This document shows, piece by piece, positions 15,735 through 24,216 of a stretch of 32,889 nucleotides of DNA. This DNA is from a bacterium (lineage in GTDB: Bacteria > Bdellovibrionota > FAC87 > UBA2466). Every line of letters begins with the position of its first letter. Position 1 is the first letter of the stretch. Location: assembly GCA_009927045.1 (NCBI GenBank), contig RFNT01000151.1:1-32889 (forward strand), read 5' to 3'. A model generated the notes under the pieces. The model made no database searches. It worked only from the letters and a program-made list of their open reading frames with translations, and had not been told where the DNA came from. A program made the position numbers and the translations under genes.

Positions 15735-16506
15735 TAAAATCGGGGCGTGTTTTTCGGGTCAATAATGCGAACCGTGGAATCCAAGTAGCAAAGAGACGAT
15801 CATCCACATATACGTTGCTGTGAGTGAGGTTGTTCATGAGTGTTGATTTGCCCGCATTCGTATAGCCAACAATAGCTACCCTTAAAAATTTATCTCGATG
15901 TCTTCGCTGTACTGATCGGTCTTGGGCTTGGTGAGCGATTTCCATTTTGAGTTTTGCAATGCGACTGCGGATCATGCGGCGATCAAGCTCAATTTGTTTT
16001 TCTCCTACGCCTTTCAAACCAATACCTCCCCGTTGCCTCTCAAGGTGGGTCCATTTGCGGGTAAGATGGGTGGATAAGTATTCTAACGTCGCAAGCTCCA
16101 CTTGGTTCTTGGCTTCCTTGGTTCTAGCGTGTTTTGAGAAGATATCTAAAATGATACCCGTGCGATCAATCACACGGCAATTCAAGGTGCGTTCCAAATT
16201 TCTTTGTTGGGTTCCAGTCAACTCCTGATCAAAAGCAACCAGGTCGCATTGTTTCTCTTTGAGCATTCGACCGATCTCTTCGGCTTTGCCTTTTCCGATA
16301 AACATGGATGGGTCAGGCTTGGTTCGCTTTTGAATAACAGTCTCTATGACTTTTCCCCCAAGGGTTTGTATCAATCTGTCCAATTCCTGCAATGAGTTAT
16401 CCACTTCATCGGGGGAGGTGTCGGGAAACTGCACGCCGACACTTAAAACCGTTTCTGTGCGGTCTGCAGAAATGGTGGTACTTCTTCTTTCCAGAAATGA
16501 GCTCAT
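15727..16506 (-). CDS. hflX: N-terminal part of GTPase HflX (first half of a frameshifted gene)
   Basis: HflX is a ribosome-binding GTPase that splits stalled or hibernating 70S ribosomes. This part holds the HflX N-domain (MFIGKGKAEEIGRML, DLVAFDQELTGTQQRNLE, DRTGIILDIFSKHARTKEAKNQVELA, GIGLKGVGEKQIELDRRMI) and the G1 P-loop VGYTNAGKSTLMNNL. It derails after DDRLFAT: the read frame gives WIPRF and a stop at 15727, where the family has LD-x-T. Adding one T at 15783-15784 and one A to the run at 15750-15754 restores ATLDSTVRIIDPKKHAPILLSDTVGF. An upstream TTG at 16537 is possible, but ATG at 16506 is preferred. G1 and G3 are on different frames, so no working GTPase is made if the bases are right. 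Confidence 0.88.
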   Translation of the reverse strand: MSSFLERRSTTISADRTETVLSVGVQFPDTSPDEVDNSLQELDRLIQTLGGKVIETVIQKRTKPDPSMFIGKGKAEEIGRMLKEKQCDLVAFDQELTGTQQRNLERTLNCRVIDRTGIILDIFSKHARTKEAKNQVELATLEYLSTHLTRKWTHLERQRGGIGLKGVGEKQIELDRRMIRSRIAKLKMEIAHQAQDRSVQRRHRDKFLRVAIVGYTNAGKSTLMNNLTHSNVYVDDRLFATWIPRFALLTRKTRPDFIE

Positions 16507-16601
16507 GTGGAGTTGGTTAACCGTACCATAAAAAACCAATGATGAACAAAAATTCGAGTTTAGGCCATTGTTCTTTTAGAATATTTCCCATGAGGAAATG
16601 C

Positions 16602-18128
16602 ATGGGAAAAAAGCACATTTTGAGCATTCTTATTTTACTCTTTTTCAGCCCTATTCAATCGTTAGGCGAGGTGCCTTGTGGGGAGGCTCGGATTATCTCC
16701 GGAGCTTCTTGTAAGACTCTCAGAGTGGAATTCAATTTGTCGGGATGTGGAGGAAAGCCTAAAGGGCTGGCCATGGTGGTTTGTGAAGACGATCAGGCTC
16801 GTGCCCAATGGCAGCTAGAAGACCACCTCTATGTTATTCCATTGAGAGAGTTATCAGCTGGCGTATGGGCACCAGTAGGGAGTGTTAGGCAATATCCTAA
16901 AAACTGGAATCCTGATCTTGGCAAGAATGCTAACATCAAATTCCGAGTTTTACCTACCCCCTCTAAACCTGAGGAATGGCCTTCAATTTTTGAACTCGGG
17001 GGACATTTTAGGTTTCGCGCAGAAGAAAATCGGAAGAATGATTTTTTATCCGAAAGGGGTTTCTCGTCCCTCAGGCTGCGGCTGGGATTTTTATTACGGC
17101 CTCATGAAAGCGCTAGTTTTTTTCTGGAGCCCCAAGCAAATCACATCTTTGGTAACTTGCTCCTTCAACCCGCTACTGCTTCCGTAAATGCTCCTGTAGC
17201 AACCAGTGGAGTCAATCAAGATCCGAACCTGGGATTTCATCAGGCTTTTGCTGAATTTCGATGGACTCCCCAATGGAGGTTTCTCGTAGGACGCCAAATG
17301 CTGGCTTATGGAGATGAGGTTCTAGTCGGAGCGTCAGATTGGGACAATCCTGGACGAAGTTTCGATGGCGTCCGGTCCCGCTTTGAATGGGGCCTGAGCT
17401 GGTGGGATCTGTTTTCTACAAAATTATGGGAATCGCAATCTCAAGCCAATGGGGGCGGCGATCGAGATTTTCATGGTACTTATATGTCCTGGACCCACCC
17501 GAATCAGCAAATTGAATTACAGCCTTATTTTTTCTGGTTACGGGATCACCGCAGTTCCTTTCAACAGCTTTTTACGACAGGGATTCATACCCGCTTTCGA
17601 TTGGGTGAGTTGGAACTCAAGGGCGAAATGGTAGGCCAATGGGGGCAATCTGCCGGGCAACAGGCTTGGATACAACTTCAATCCAAGAGGTTCACTTCCT
17701 GGGGCGTTCAAATTTCCGGTGATGGATTTTGGGCGAGTCAAGAATTCAATCCTCTGTTTCCTTCCGTACATACTTGGTTAGGTTGGGCAGATATTTTCGG
17801 GAGAAGAAATTTGTCTGGGCTGGGCGGAAACTGGTCTTTTCAAATTCCGCAGGGGCCTGAATTTAACGTACGAGTACTGCATTTTTTAAGGACTCATACT
17901 TCAGTGCCTGTCTATGGTTCAGACGGTTCAACTGTGATTCAGCAAGTTTCAGGTCAGAGACAATCGCTGGGCACAGAGTGGGATATTATTGGCCGAGTCA
18001 ATTGGCTAGCTTCCGTAGATGTCTTAGCCGCTGCCTCTTTATTTTTTCCTTCTGAGGAATTAAAGAATGTGATATTGAATCGAGATTGGCTAGGCAGACT
18101 GGAACTTTCAATTTCAACCCGTTTTTAA
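16602..18128 (+). CDS. Outer-membrane beta-barrel of the alginate-export type
   Basis: About 508 residues starting with a Sec signal peptide (GKKHILSILILLFFSPIQSLG). The frame is open from 16539, but the ATG at 16602 has AGGA a few bases upstream and directly begins the signal peptide. After a short Cys-containing N-terminal part comes a barrel-like region with alternating aromatic strands. LVGRQMLAYGDEVLVGASDWDN followed by PGRSFDGVRSRF matches the core motif of the alginate_export family. The chain ends LELSISTRF, a terminal Phe typical of outer-membrane barrels. A porin or export channel for a polar solute or polysaccharide is likely; the substrate is unknown. It diverges from hflX and converges on recO, with both stops inside one hairpin. 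Confidence 0.75.
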   Translation: MGKKHILSILILLFFSPIQSLGEVPCGEARIISGASCKTLRVEFNLSGCGGKPKGLAMVVCEDDQARAQWQLEDHLYVIPLRELSAGVWAPVGSVRQYPKNWNPDLGKNANIKFRVLPTPSKPEEWPSIFELGGHFRFRAEENRKNDFLSERGFSSLRLRLGFLLRPHESASFFLEPQANHIFGNLLLQPATASVNAPVATSGVNQDPNLGFHQAFAEFRWTPQWRFLVGRQMLAYGDEVLVGASDWDNPGRSFDGVRSRFEWGLSWWDLFSTKLWESQSQANGGGDRDFHGTYMSWTHPNQQIELQPYFFWLRDHRSSFQQLFTTGIHTRFRLGELELKGEMVGQWGQSAGQQAWIQLQSKRFTSWGVQISGDGFWASQEFNPLFPSVHTWLGWADIFGRRNLSGLGGNWSFQIPQGPEFNVRVLHFLRTHTSVPVYGSDGSTVIQQVSGQRQSLGTEWDIIGRVNWLASVDVLAAASLFFPSEELKNVILNRDWLGRLELSISTRF

Positions 18129-18140
18129 CTGTTAAACGGG
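18118..18140. terminator. Hairpin spanning the two convergent stop codons (candidate bidirectional terminator)
   Basis: Arms CCCGTTT (18118-18124) and AAACGGG (18134-18140), with inner AAC/GTT pairing and a two-base bulge. The barrel gene's TAA (18126-18128) and recO's stop (18132-18134) both lie within it. There is no clear T-run on either side, so termination strength is uncertain. Confidence 0.45.
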
Positions 18141-18860
18141 GAGTTTGATGTGAGTATGAAATGAGGCGAACTGAGTCAGCAGTTTGCTTAAGTGAATGGC
18201 TTCCTCTGGAGCAGCTGAAAATGAATTCCACGTATTTAATTTAATTTCCTCTGCTTTTTGTAAAATAAAACGTTGTTCGTCTGCCAGACGATAAGTTTCT
18301 CCTAGATGGGTATGATGACATCGGTTGCAAATCACGCCGCCAGCGCTCAGATCGAAAAGTGAGGTTGGGTCTAATGGGCCATCACATCGCGTGCATTTCT
18401 CCAGTTGAGGCATGAGTCCCAAAAAAGATAAGAGCTTGAGTTTAAAAACGAGGGTTAATAGTTCTAATCTGTCTAGATGTCTTTCTTGTTCAATGAGAGA
18501 AAGGGTTTGTCCCAATAAGCTGTAAAGCTGAGGCATGGGAGTTGGCACATCGGCTAATTTTTTTACCCAATGAAGTGTTTTTCCAGCAACAAGAACCTTC
18601 TCTAGGTGATCTCGAATTCCTGTGAAAGCATTGATCACATTGAGTTCCTGTAAATAAGGCCGGTCTTTGGGATCCCCCCTGAGAGTGATTTCATCATGAC
18701 AGAATAAATCTAGACCGCCCACGTACCGTTTTTTACTTTTACGAGCAGATTTAGCAAGCGCTGAGATCACGCCCCATTTTTGGGTCAAAAATCTTACATA
18801 GCAATCGGCTTCTCCAAATTTTTCGACTGAAATGACAATCGCTCGCGAGGTCTGGGTCAT
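18132..18860 (-). CDS. recO: DNA repair protein RecO
   Basis: A 242-residue RecO, which loads RecA with RecR at gaps and anneals SSB-coated strands. It has the N-terminal OB-fold part (SRAIVISVEKFGEADCYVRFLT, then SALAKSARKSKKRYVG), a helical middle, and a C-terminal zinc site with two pairs: CTRC near residue 149 and CNRCH near residue 173. Length is normal. The start overlaps the stop of the upstream flippase-like gene by four bases. It ends four bases from the end of the convergent barrel gene. Confidence 0.92.
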   Translation of the reverse strand: MTQTSRAIVISVEKFGEADCYVRFLTQKWGVISALAKSARKSKKRYVGGLDLFCHDEITLRGDPKDRPYLQELNVINAFTGIRDHLEKVLVAGKTLHWVKKLADVPTPMPQLYSLLGQTLSLIEQERHLDRLELLTLVFKLKLLSFLGLMPQLEKCTRCDGPLDPTSLFDLSAGGVICNRCHHTHLGETYRLADEQRFILQKAEEIKLNTWNSFSAAPEEAIHLSKLLTQFASFHTHIKLPV

Positions 18861-19870
18861 GACAGAGTATGATTTAATTCAGGGGATTTTACTGAGGTCT
18901 GAGAAGCAGGTTTGCGCTTGAAGTTTAAATAAAAGAAATACCCCAAACAATTAAAGAGGATTGAGTAAAATTGGATAATAGTGCAAAGAGTCCCCCCTAA
19001 TTCGGGGTTAGGCACTCCAAGCCATTTAAAGAGTGTAAAAAAAGCAATTTGCCCGGTACCGATACCGCCGGGAAGTAGCGGGACCGCAGAAACCGTAACT
19101 GCAACTGGAACTACGAAAAAGTATTGCTCCCAGGTTAATGAAGCTCCAATCAGTTGTCCTTGAAAAGAATGAAAATAAATGGCGGAGAGGAATGAAAGAG
19201 CAGATAAGAATGCGGCAAAAATAATTTGCTTTGATTGATGGCGATATAGAGTGGTTGCATCAATCAATTTGGAAATTCTTTTGAATCGTTTCAGAGAACC
19301 TAACAGGTCGTTCAGAAATGCGAACTTGAATCTATTGGACTGGAAGAAGAGGAGAGCTGATACCACAGCTACTACTGTAAAAAGCCAAAGCGAGTAAGCA
19401 ATTGCTTTGAGCTCTTTTTTATCTTGGAGCCAATCAGAAAAAATGGCTAAGGTGATTGCAGCGTAAAATACAATAATGGCAAGTCCAAGAACGCGATCCA
19501 GAACCACAGTAAACACTGCTTGGGTCCTCTTTTTGGGTTCTTTGCCAGCAATATACCAAGCCTTGATAAGGTCTCCGCCTACGGATCCGGGCATGAAAGT
19601 GTTAAAGAAATTCCCGATCATGGTCAGTGAAAATAAATCGGAAAATGAAAGATGTAGCCCTTGACCTCGGACTAAAATGAGCCAGCGAGTGGTACATAAA
19701 ACGGCAGAACCCAATAAGAACAAAAAAGCGATTGCTAAATTAGTTGGACTCGTGAGCAACTCTTTAACCAAAGAAAAATCGACCATCTTGCTTTGGCAGA
19801 CCCAAACAACAAGCACAATTCCCAATCCGCTTTTTAGAACTGTTTTAATTGTGTTATTCCAAGTTTTCAT
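18857..19870 (-). CDS. Flippase-like integral membrane protein (LPG synthase TM / UPF0104 family)
   Basis: A 337-residue inner-membrane protein with about eight hydrophobic spans. The family motif is TMIGNFFNTFMPGSVGGDLIKAWYIAG near residues 83-110, followed by VFTVVLDRVLGLAIIVFYA, and then PLLPGGIGTGQIAFFTLFKWLGVP near residue 265. These are hallmarks of the membrane half of lysylphosphatidylglycerol synthase and of AglD-like proteins. No aminoacyl-transferase domain is present, so MprF activity is not expected. Lipid or glycolipid translocation is the usual guess. It is coupled to recO by a four-base overlap, which probably reflects only shared transcription, and diverges from ugd. Confidence 0.82.
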   Translation of the reverse strand: MKTWNNTIKTVLKSGLGIVLVVWVCQSKMVDFSLVKELLTSPTNLAIAFLFLLGSAVLCTTRWLILVRGQGLHLSFSDLFSLTMIGNFFNTFMPGSVGGDLIKAWYIAGKEPKKRTQAVFTVVLDRVLGLAIIVFYAAITLAIFSDWLQDKKELKAIAYSLWLFTVVAVVSALLFFQSNRFKFAFLNDLLGSLKRFKRISKLIDATTLYRHQSKQIIFAAFLSALSFLSAIYFHSFQGQLIGASLTWEQYFFVVPVAVTVSAVPLLPGGIGTGQIAFFTLFKWLGVPNPELGGTLCTIIQFYSILFNCLGYFFYLNFKRKPASQTSVKSPELNHTLS

Positions 19871-19891
19871 GCTTCAAAATCGGGCTACCCA

Positions 19892-19920
19892 TTGACTAGA
19901 AAAAGTCAGCAGTCTAAGAT
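19892..19920 (+). promoter_or_regulatory. Sigma-70-like promoter of ugd-uxs
   Basis: TTGACT (19892-19897), 17-base spacer, TAAGAT (19915-19920): five of six and four of six consensus bases at the ideal distance. A hyphenated palindrome, TGACT (19893-19897) and AGTCA (19904-19908), covers the -35 and spacer and could be an operator. The leader to the ugd start is about 77 bases. Confidence 0.6.
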
Positions 19921-19939
19921 CTTTACCAGTCTCTCACAA
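19911..19939 (-). promoter_or_regulatory. Sigma-70-like promoter of the flippase-recO pair
   Basis: On the minus strand, TTGTGA (19934-19939), 17-base spacer, TAGACT (19911-19916). Its -10 overlaps the -10 of the divergent ugd promoter by two bases, so the two promoters should exclude each other. Confidence 0.45.
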
Positions 19940-20003
19940 CTAAAAAGATATGAAAATCATCCCGCTTATTTTGTTAAGTCTTTCGGGGATCTAGGGGGCC
20001 ATC

Positions 20004-21308
20004 ATGAGATTAACTGTACTGGGTACAGGCTATGTTGGATTGGTGGCGGGTGCCTGCTTTTCTGACTCAGGTAATCATGTCGTGTGCGTCGATGTGGATC
20101 CTGAAAAGGTTCAAAAACTGAATGCAGGGGATATCCCTATTTATGAACCCGGCTTGGAAGACATTGTCGTTAGAAATAAGAAAGCTAAACGACTGAGTTT
20201 CACGACCGACGCCTCGCAGTCCATTGCTAATAGTCAGGTGGTATTTATTGCCGTTGGGACCCCTACTTCAGAAACCGGGGCTTTGGATCTGACTTTTGTC
20301 CTAGGGGCGGCAAAGATGGTCCGAGAGTACATTAAGAGCAATCTCATTGTAGTTTTAAAGAGCACGGTGCCAGTTGGAACAGCAGATAAAGTAAGAGAGG
20401 TTTTGAAGGGGGTTAGCCACACGGTTGAGGTGGTTTCTAATCCCGAGTTTCTCAAAGAAGGAACCGCGGTGAATGATTTTATGAAACCGGAACGAGTTGT
20501 GGTAGGGGCTCAATCCGAATGGGCAAAACAAGTCATGGCAGATCTGTATGCTCCTTACGTGCGGTCGGGTAATCCCATTTTTTTCATGGATAATCGTTCT
20601 GCTGAGCTTGCGAAGTATGCGGCCAATGCATTTCTTGCGACTAAAATTTCGTTTATTAACGAGATTGCCAATTTGTGTGAACGGGTGGGCGGGAATATTC
20701 AGGATGTGAGAAGGGTATTAGTTACCGATAGCCGCATCGGTTCCAAATTTCTTTATGCGGGATGTGGTTATGGGGGGTCGTGTTTCCCCAAGGATGTTCA
20801 AGGTCTTATTCATTTAGGAAAAGAATATGGTCTCGGATTTGAAATGTTCCAAGCGGTGCATTCGGTCAATGAAAATCAAAAAAAAGTTCTTTTTGAAAAA
20901 ATGAAGAAATATTTCGGGAATCAACTTTCTGGAAAAACGATAGCGATTTGGGGTCTGTCGTTCAAGCCGGAAACCGATGATATGAGAGAGGCTCCAGCGG
21001 TGAGACTCATCGAGTTGTTATTGCAATCGGGATGTGCTGTGAAGGCTTATGATCCAGTGGCTCACGATGAAGCCAAGAAGGTGTTTCAAAATCGAATTGC
21101 AATTGTGGATCAGGCCTATGATGCGCTACCAGGCGCCGATGCTCTAGCGATATTGACTGAATGGAATGAGTTTCGAACTCCTGATTTTGAAATGATCAAG
21201 AGAGAGCTCAACAATCCGGTTATTTTTGACGGAAGAAATCTGTACAACCGGTTAAGTCTCGATAATCAGGGGGTTCAGTACTTCTGTATTGGACAAGTAG
21301 ATCCATGA
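20004..21308 (+). CDS. ugd: UDP-glucose 6-dehydrogenase
   Basis: A 434-residue NAD-dependent enzyme that oxidises UDP-glucose to UDP-glucuronate in the cytoplasm. It has the Rossmann motif [18 protein letters not shown] at the N-terminus, [15 protein letters not shown]-type residues near 83-95, STVPVGTA, and the catalytic Cys260 in [18 protein letters not shown]. The C-terminal UDP-binding domain contains [26 protein letters not shown] lies six bases before the ATG. The stop overlaps the next gene by four bases, and that gene uses its product. Confidence 0.96.
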   Translation: MRLTVLGTGYVGLVAGACFSDSGNHVVCVDVDPEKVQKLNAGDIPIYEPGLEDIVVRNKKAKRLSFTTDASQSIANSQVVFIAVGTPTSETGALDLTFVLGAAKMVREYIKSNLIVVLKSTVPVGTADKVREVLKGVSHTVEVVSNPEFLKEGTAVNDFMKPERVVVGAQSEWAKQVMADLYAPYVRSGNPIFFMDNRSAELAKYAANAFLATKISFINEIANLCERVGGNIQDVRRVLVTDSRIGSKFLYAGCGYGGSCFPKDVQGLIHLGKEYGLGFEMFQAVHSVNENQKKVLFEKMKKYFGNQLSGKTIAIWGLSFKPETDDMREAPAVRLIELLLQSGCAVKAYDPVAHDEAKKVFQNRIAIVDQAYDALPGADALAILTEWNEFRTPDFEMIKRELNNPVIFDGRNLYNRLSLDNQGVQYFCIGQVDP

Positions 21309-22264
21309 GTGAAAATGTGCTTTCGGGACGATATTTAGTTGCGGGTGGAGCTGGATTTATAGGCTCTCATGTATGTGAGACGCTCCTCAACCGTAACTGT
21401 GAGGTTGTTGCAGTCGATAATTTTGTGACTGGGAGTCCAGCGAATATAAAAACGCTGCTTGGGAACAAAAACTTTACTTTTATTGAGCAAGATATTGTAC
21501 GGCCCCTCTCAATTTCCGGACCAGTCACGGGAATTTTTCATCTTGCGAGTCCTGCAAGCCCGGTAGACTACGCAAAACTTCCGATTGAAACTTTGCACGT
21601 TGGCGCCTTAGGAAGTGATCAAATTTTAAAACTAGCCTTAGAAAAAAGAGCTTCAATTTTAGTGGCCTCTACTTCTGAAGTGTATGGAGACCCACTGGAG
21701 CATCCTCAGAAAGAAACGTATTGGGGAAATGTCAACACGATTGGGCCGCGCGGCTGTTATGACGAATCCAAGCGCTACATGGAGGCCCTCACTATGGCCT
21801 ACCATCGGGTGCATCAGCTCTCTACGCGCATTGTGAGAATATTCAATACTTATGGACCCCGAATGCGAGTCAATGATGGAAGAGTGGTCCCTAATTTTTG
21901 CATGCAAGCTTTGGCGGGCGAGCCTGTCACAGTTTATGGTAAGGGAGACCAAACTCGAAGTTTTTGTTACGTCGATGATATGGTGGATGGGTTGCTGCGG
22001 CTCATGGCAAGTTCCTATTTCAAGCCCGTTAACATAGGAAATCCCCTAGAGATGTCCATTCTTCAATTTGCCCGCAAGATCATCGAGCTCTGTGCGAGCA
22101 AATCAACTATTCAGTATTTGCCCTTACCGGAGGATGACCCAAAAATACGGCGTCCAGACATCTCTTTGGCCCAAGAGCTTTTAGACTGGAGGCCTCAGAT
22201 TGGACTCGATGAAGGCTTGCAAAGAACGGTCAATTACTTCAAAAGTCAGCGTTCCCATCTTTAA
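21305..22264 (+). CDS. uxs: UDP-glucuronate decarboxylase (UDP-xylose synthase), extended SDR
   Basis: A 319-residue extended short-chain dehydrogenase. It shows [15 protein letters not shown] (NAD binding, residues 14-28), the DNFVTGS loop, and [11 protein letters not shown]. It also has [15 protein letters not shown] with the catalytic Ser/Thr, [18 protein letters not shown] with Tyr152 and Lys156, and [11 protein letters not shown]. The [24 protein letters not shown] and RGCYDE.KR pieces are typical of UXS and not of GalE or RmlB. It converts UDP-glucuronate to UDP-xylose. Coupling to ugd gives a two-step UDP-glucose to UDP-xylose route. The user of the sugar is not identified here. Confidence 0.9.
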   Translation: MSENVLSGRYLVAGGAGFIGSHVCETLLNRNCEVVAVDNFVTGSPANIKTLLGNKNFTFIEQDIVRPLSISGPVTGIFHLASPASPVDYAKLPIETLHVGALGSDQILKLALEKRASILVASTSEVYGDPLEHPQKETYWGNVNTIGPRGCYDESKRYMEALTMAYHRVHQLSTRIVRIFNTYGPRMRVNDGRVVPNFCMQALAGEPVTVYGKGDQTRSFCYVDDMVDGLLRLMASSYFKPVNIGNPLEMSILQFARKIIELCASKSTIQYLPLPEDDPKIRRPDISLAQELLDWRPQIGLDEGLQRTVNYFKSQRSHL

Positions 22265-22270
22265 AGAGCT

Positions 22271-22285
22271 TTGCGTTGAACGCAA
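22271..22285. other. Short perfect hairpin after uxs
   Basis: TTGCGT (22271-22276), 3-base loop, ACGCAA (22280-22285), six bases after the uxs stop. It has no T-run, so it is at best a weak terminator or an mRNA 3'-end stabiliser. Confidence 0.3.
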
Positions 22286-22349
22286 GAAGCCAGGAGAGCG
22301 CTGCGGCACTAACTCCAATCATCAAATGAGTGTCCCCGCAGAAGGCCCA

Positions 22350-22358
22350 TGTTATAAT
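22350..22358 (+). promoter_or_regulatory. Extended -10 promoter element before the PilZ gene
   Basis: TGTTATAAT: a perfect TATAAT (22353-22358) preceded by TG one base away. No good -35 is seen, as is usual for extended -10 promoters. It lies about 50 bases before the PilZ gene start and suggests that gene is transcribed on its own. Confidence 0.5.
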
Positions 22359-22409
22359 TAGACAGTTCCTGCAGCACTCAATCTAAACTTTTTAATTCGG
22401 ATAACAAAA

Positions 22410-22880
22410 ATGGATAAAAGAAAATCTCCCGGTAAGGGCGGTAAAGAGCGTGTTATTGACTTAAATAGTTACCGGAAAAACAAAAATGAAGAGCGCAGGA
22501 GAGAGTACGAGAGAGTTCTCTTTAATCGTGTTCTGGGCGTTTACAGCTTTGCTGAGAAGAATGGTTTGACCCATGTAGAAGTGGTGGATGTGAGCTTTTC
22601 GGGATTACGCTTTCGGGAAGAGCATCCAGAAATGCCGTTTCAGATGGGACAAAAAATGGCCCTTCGGTTTTACTTTACTCCGAACACCTATTTGAGGGTG
22701 GTATTAGAAGTCAAGCGTACAATCCCTTTTGAGGAAAATGGACGGAGTGGCTTGGAATATGGTTGTGAAATCGATAAGGACACCAAGTCATTTGAAGTGA
22801 TCAATCAACTGGTTACTTTTATGTACAAATACGCTGAAGTAGCCTGCCAAGATGCGCATCCACCCATGATTTGGTTTTAA
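22410..22880 (+). CDS. PilZ-domain protein (probable cyclic-di-GMP receptor)
   Basis: A 156-residue cytoplasmic protein. A Lys/Arg-rich N-terminus (DKRKSPGKGGKERVIDLNSY) leads into a PilZ-like domain. RRREYERV gives an RxxxR-type site around residue 30, DVSFSGLRF matches the D/N-x-S-x-x-G motif near residue 65, and GLEYGCEI matches the later beta strand. These are the residues that bind cyclic-di-GMP in canonical PilZ proteins. The RxxxR lies slightly further from DVSFSG than usual, so binding should be checked. It follows the UDP-xylose genes, and a link to polysaccharide output is plausible but only inferred. Its stop shares TTAA with the stop of the convergent gene. Confidence 0.75.
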   Translation: MDKRKSPGKGGKERVIDLNSYRKNKNEERRREYERVLFNRVLGVYSFAEKNGLTHVEVVDVSFSGLRFREEHPEMPFQMGQKMALRFYFTPNTYLRVVLEVKRTIPFEENGRSGLEYGCEIDKDTKSFEVINQLVTFMYKYAEVACQDAHPPMIWF

Positions 22881-23431
22881 GAACTGGGGAGTTCTGGATC
22901 CCAAAATATTCTCTTCGTGAGGTCTAAATCCGAGCAATAGGGATAAAGGAAAAGGCCCAGTCGCTTGAAGTCCTCCACCGTTAAGCCTGCCTCTGGTAAA
23001 ACAACCTCAATACAGGATTCTGCAGTAACAGGAAAAGTCAGGATTCGTTTGCCAGGCTTTTTTTTGTGATTGTTCGTGGCTGGTTGTAAATGCCAACCGA
23101 AAGGGTCTGCGCTCCAAGCTTGATATCCACGCACTGCCATTTCCAAGGCCGATTGATAAGAGGCTCTTTGCGCTGGTGATAACTGGGGCAGGCGGTCTAA
23201 AATCATATCAATATGATTGAGAACCCAATCACAAGAGTCTTCATCCTCCATCAAAAGTGAAAAACAAGTCTCACACTGAGAACGAATGGCCGGAAAAAGT
23301 TCTGGAGGTGATACGTGATTTTTATAAATCAAATCCAAAAACTTAAGCACTTCCTCACTGTCCTTAATCAGCGAAAGCTGATTTCCTCCAGCGATTAATT
23401 TCATTTTTGATCTCAGACGAGAGCGTTTCAA
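22877..23431 (-). CDS. Unknown protein, last gene of the tetR-GDPD-HAD operon
   Basis: A 184-residue protein I do not recognise. It has a basic N-terminus (MKRSRLRSKMKLI), no signal peptide and no membrane span. A helical region over residues 22-95 contains CETCFSLLMEDEDSCDWVLNHID, with three Cys. A Lys-rich link (HKKKPGKR) near residue 122 is followed by a short C-terminal part. The CxxC pair near residue 53 could bind metal or be redox-active, but this is only a possibility. It starts in a four-base overlap with the HAD gene, so it is probably co-translated and may work with it. Confidence 0.6.
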   Translation of the reverse strand: MKRSRLRSKMKLIAGGNQLSLIKDSEEVLKFLDLIYKNHVSPPELFPAIRSQCETCFSLLMEDEDSCDWVLNHIDMILDRLPQLSPAQRASYQSALEMAVRGYQAWSADPFGWHLQPATNNHKKKPGKRILTFPVTAESCIEVVLPEAGLTVEDFKRLGLFLYPYCSDLDLTKRIFWDPELPSS

Positions 23432-24216
23432 GGGACTCTCCCCAGAATATGAGAAACCAACTCCTCGAAACCTGTCCCGCTTTCCTGAACGGTCATGAAT
23501 CGAGGTGGATGTTTGAGTTGCGGTAAAAAGTATTTCACGTTGGCGACTCCAACGCTATTAGGAAAATATTCAAAGAGGGGTTCGTCATTGGGGGAATCTC
23601 CAGAAAAAACAATGTTCTCTTTGTGGATTCCCAGATTAGAACCGAAACGATTGAGCCAGAATTCACACGCCGTTAATTTCGTATGGTGGCCCACCCAAAA
23701 ATTGATGTGGATGGAACTCAGTTTGGCGGTAACAGCCGAGTCCTTCTTTAAGAAATTCATCATCCAATGCACTTGATCAGGGGAGAGCAGAGGGGGCTCC
23801 TCATTAAAATCTATAGCAAAATCAAACAGGCGATAAGGTTGGTCGGTAGCCAGCTTGGCATCTGGAATCTGCTGTTGGATCTGATTAAATAATTGTGTGA
23901 GATGATTTTTCTGTGACTTGAGGTCATTTTGAGCTGCTAAGCAATGGGTGGTTATTCTTTTTCCTTCACGCCACATGATACCTGCCCCGTTTTCAAAAAT
24001 CATTGCAGAAAGAGGAAGTAATCGCATGAGGGTATCTGCCCATCCGGCCGGTCTGCCAGAGACAATAACGACTGGATATCCGTGATGATTCAAATCGTGG
24101 ATGGCCTGTAAGGTGCTCGGCATGATTTGAGAGTTTTTGGTGATGGTATCGTCCAGATCTGAAAACAAAGCCTTAATAGGTTTTCGAACTAATTGGGTCA
24201 ATGGAAGTGGCTTCAT
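23428..24216 (-). CDS. HAD-superfamily IIB (Cof-type) phosphatase
   Basis: A 262-residue HAD hydrolase. Motif I is FSDLDDT near residues 18-24, with Asp20 as nucleophile and Asp22 as acid/base. Motif II is VIVSGRP near 52, and motif IV is FSGDSPNDEPLFEYF near 208. A C2-type cap lies between motifs II and IV, as in Cof, sucrose-phosphatase and mannosyl-3-phosphoglycerate phosphatase enzymes. FENGAGIMW is close to the ENGA motif of those sugar-phosphatases. The substrate is not decided by sequence; a phosphorylated sugar or polyol is likely. It lies between GDPD and the unknown protein, with four-base overlaps on both sides. Confidence 0.85.
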   Translation of the reverse strand: MKPLPLTQLVRKPIKALFSDLDDTITKNSQIMPSTLQAIHDLNHHGYPVVIVSGRPAGWADTLMRLLPLSAMIFENGAGIMWREGKRITTHCLAAQNDLKSQKNHLTQLFNQIQQQIPDAKLATDQPYRLFDFAIDFNEEPPLLSPDQVHWMMNFLKKDSAVTAKLSSIHINFWVGHHTKLTACEFWLNRFGSNLGIHKENIVFSGDSPNDEPLFEYFPNSVGVANVKYFLPQLKHPPRFMTVQESGTGFEELVSHILGRVP

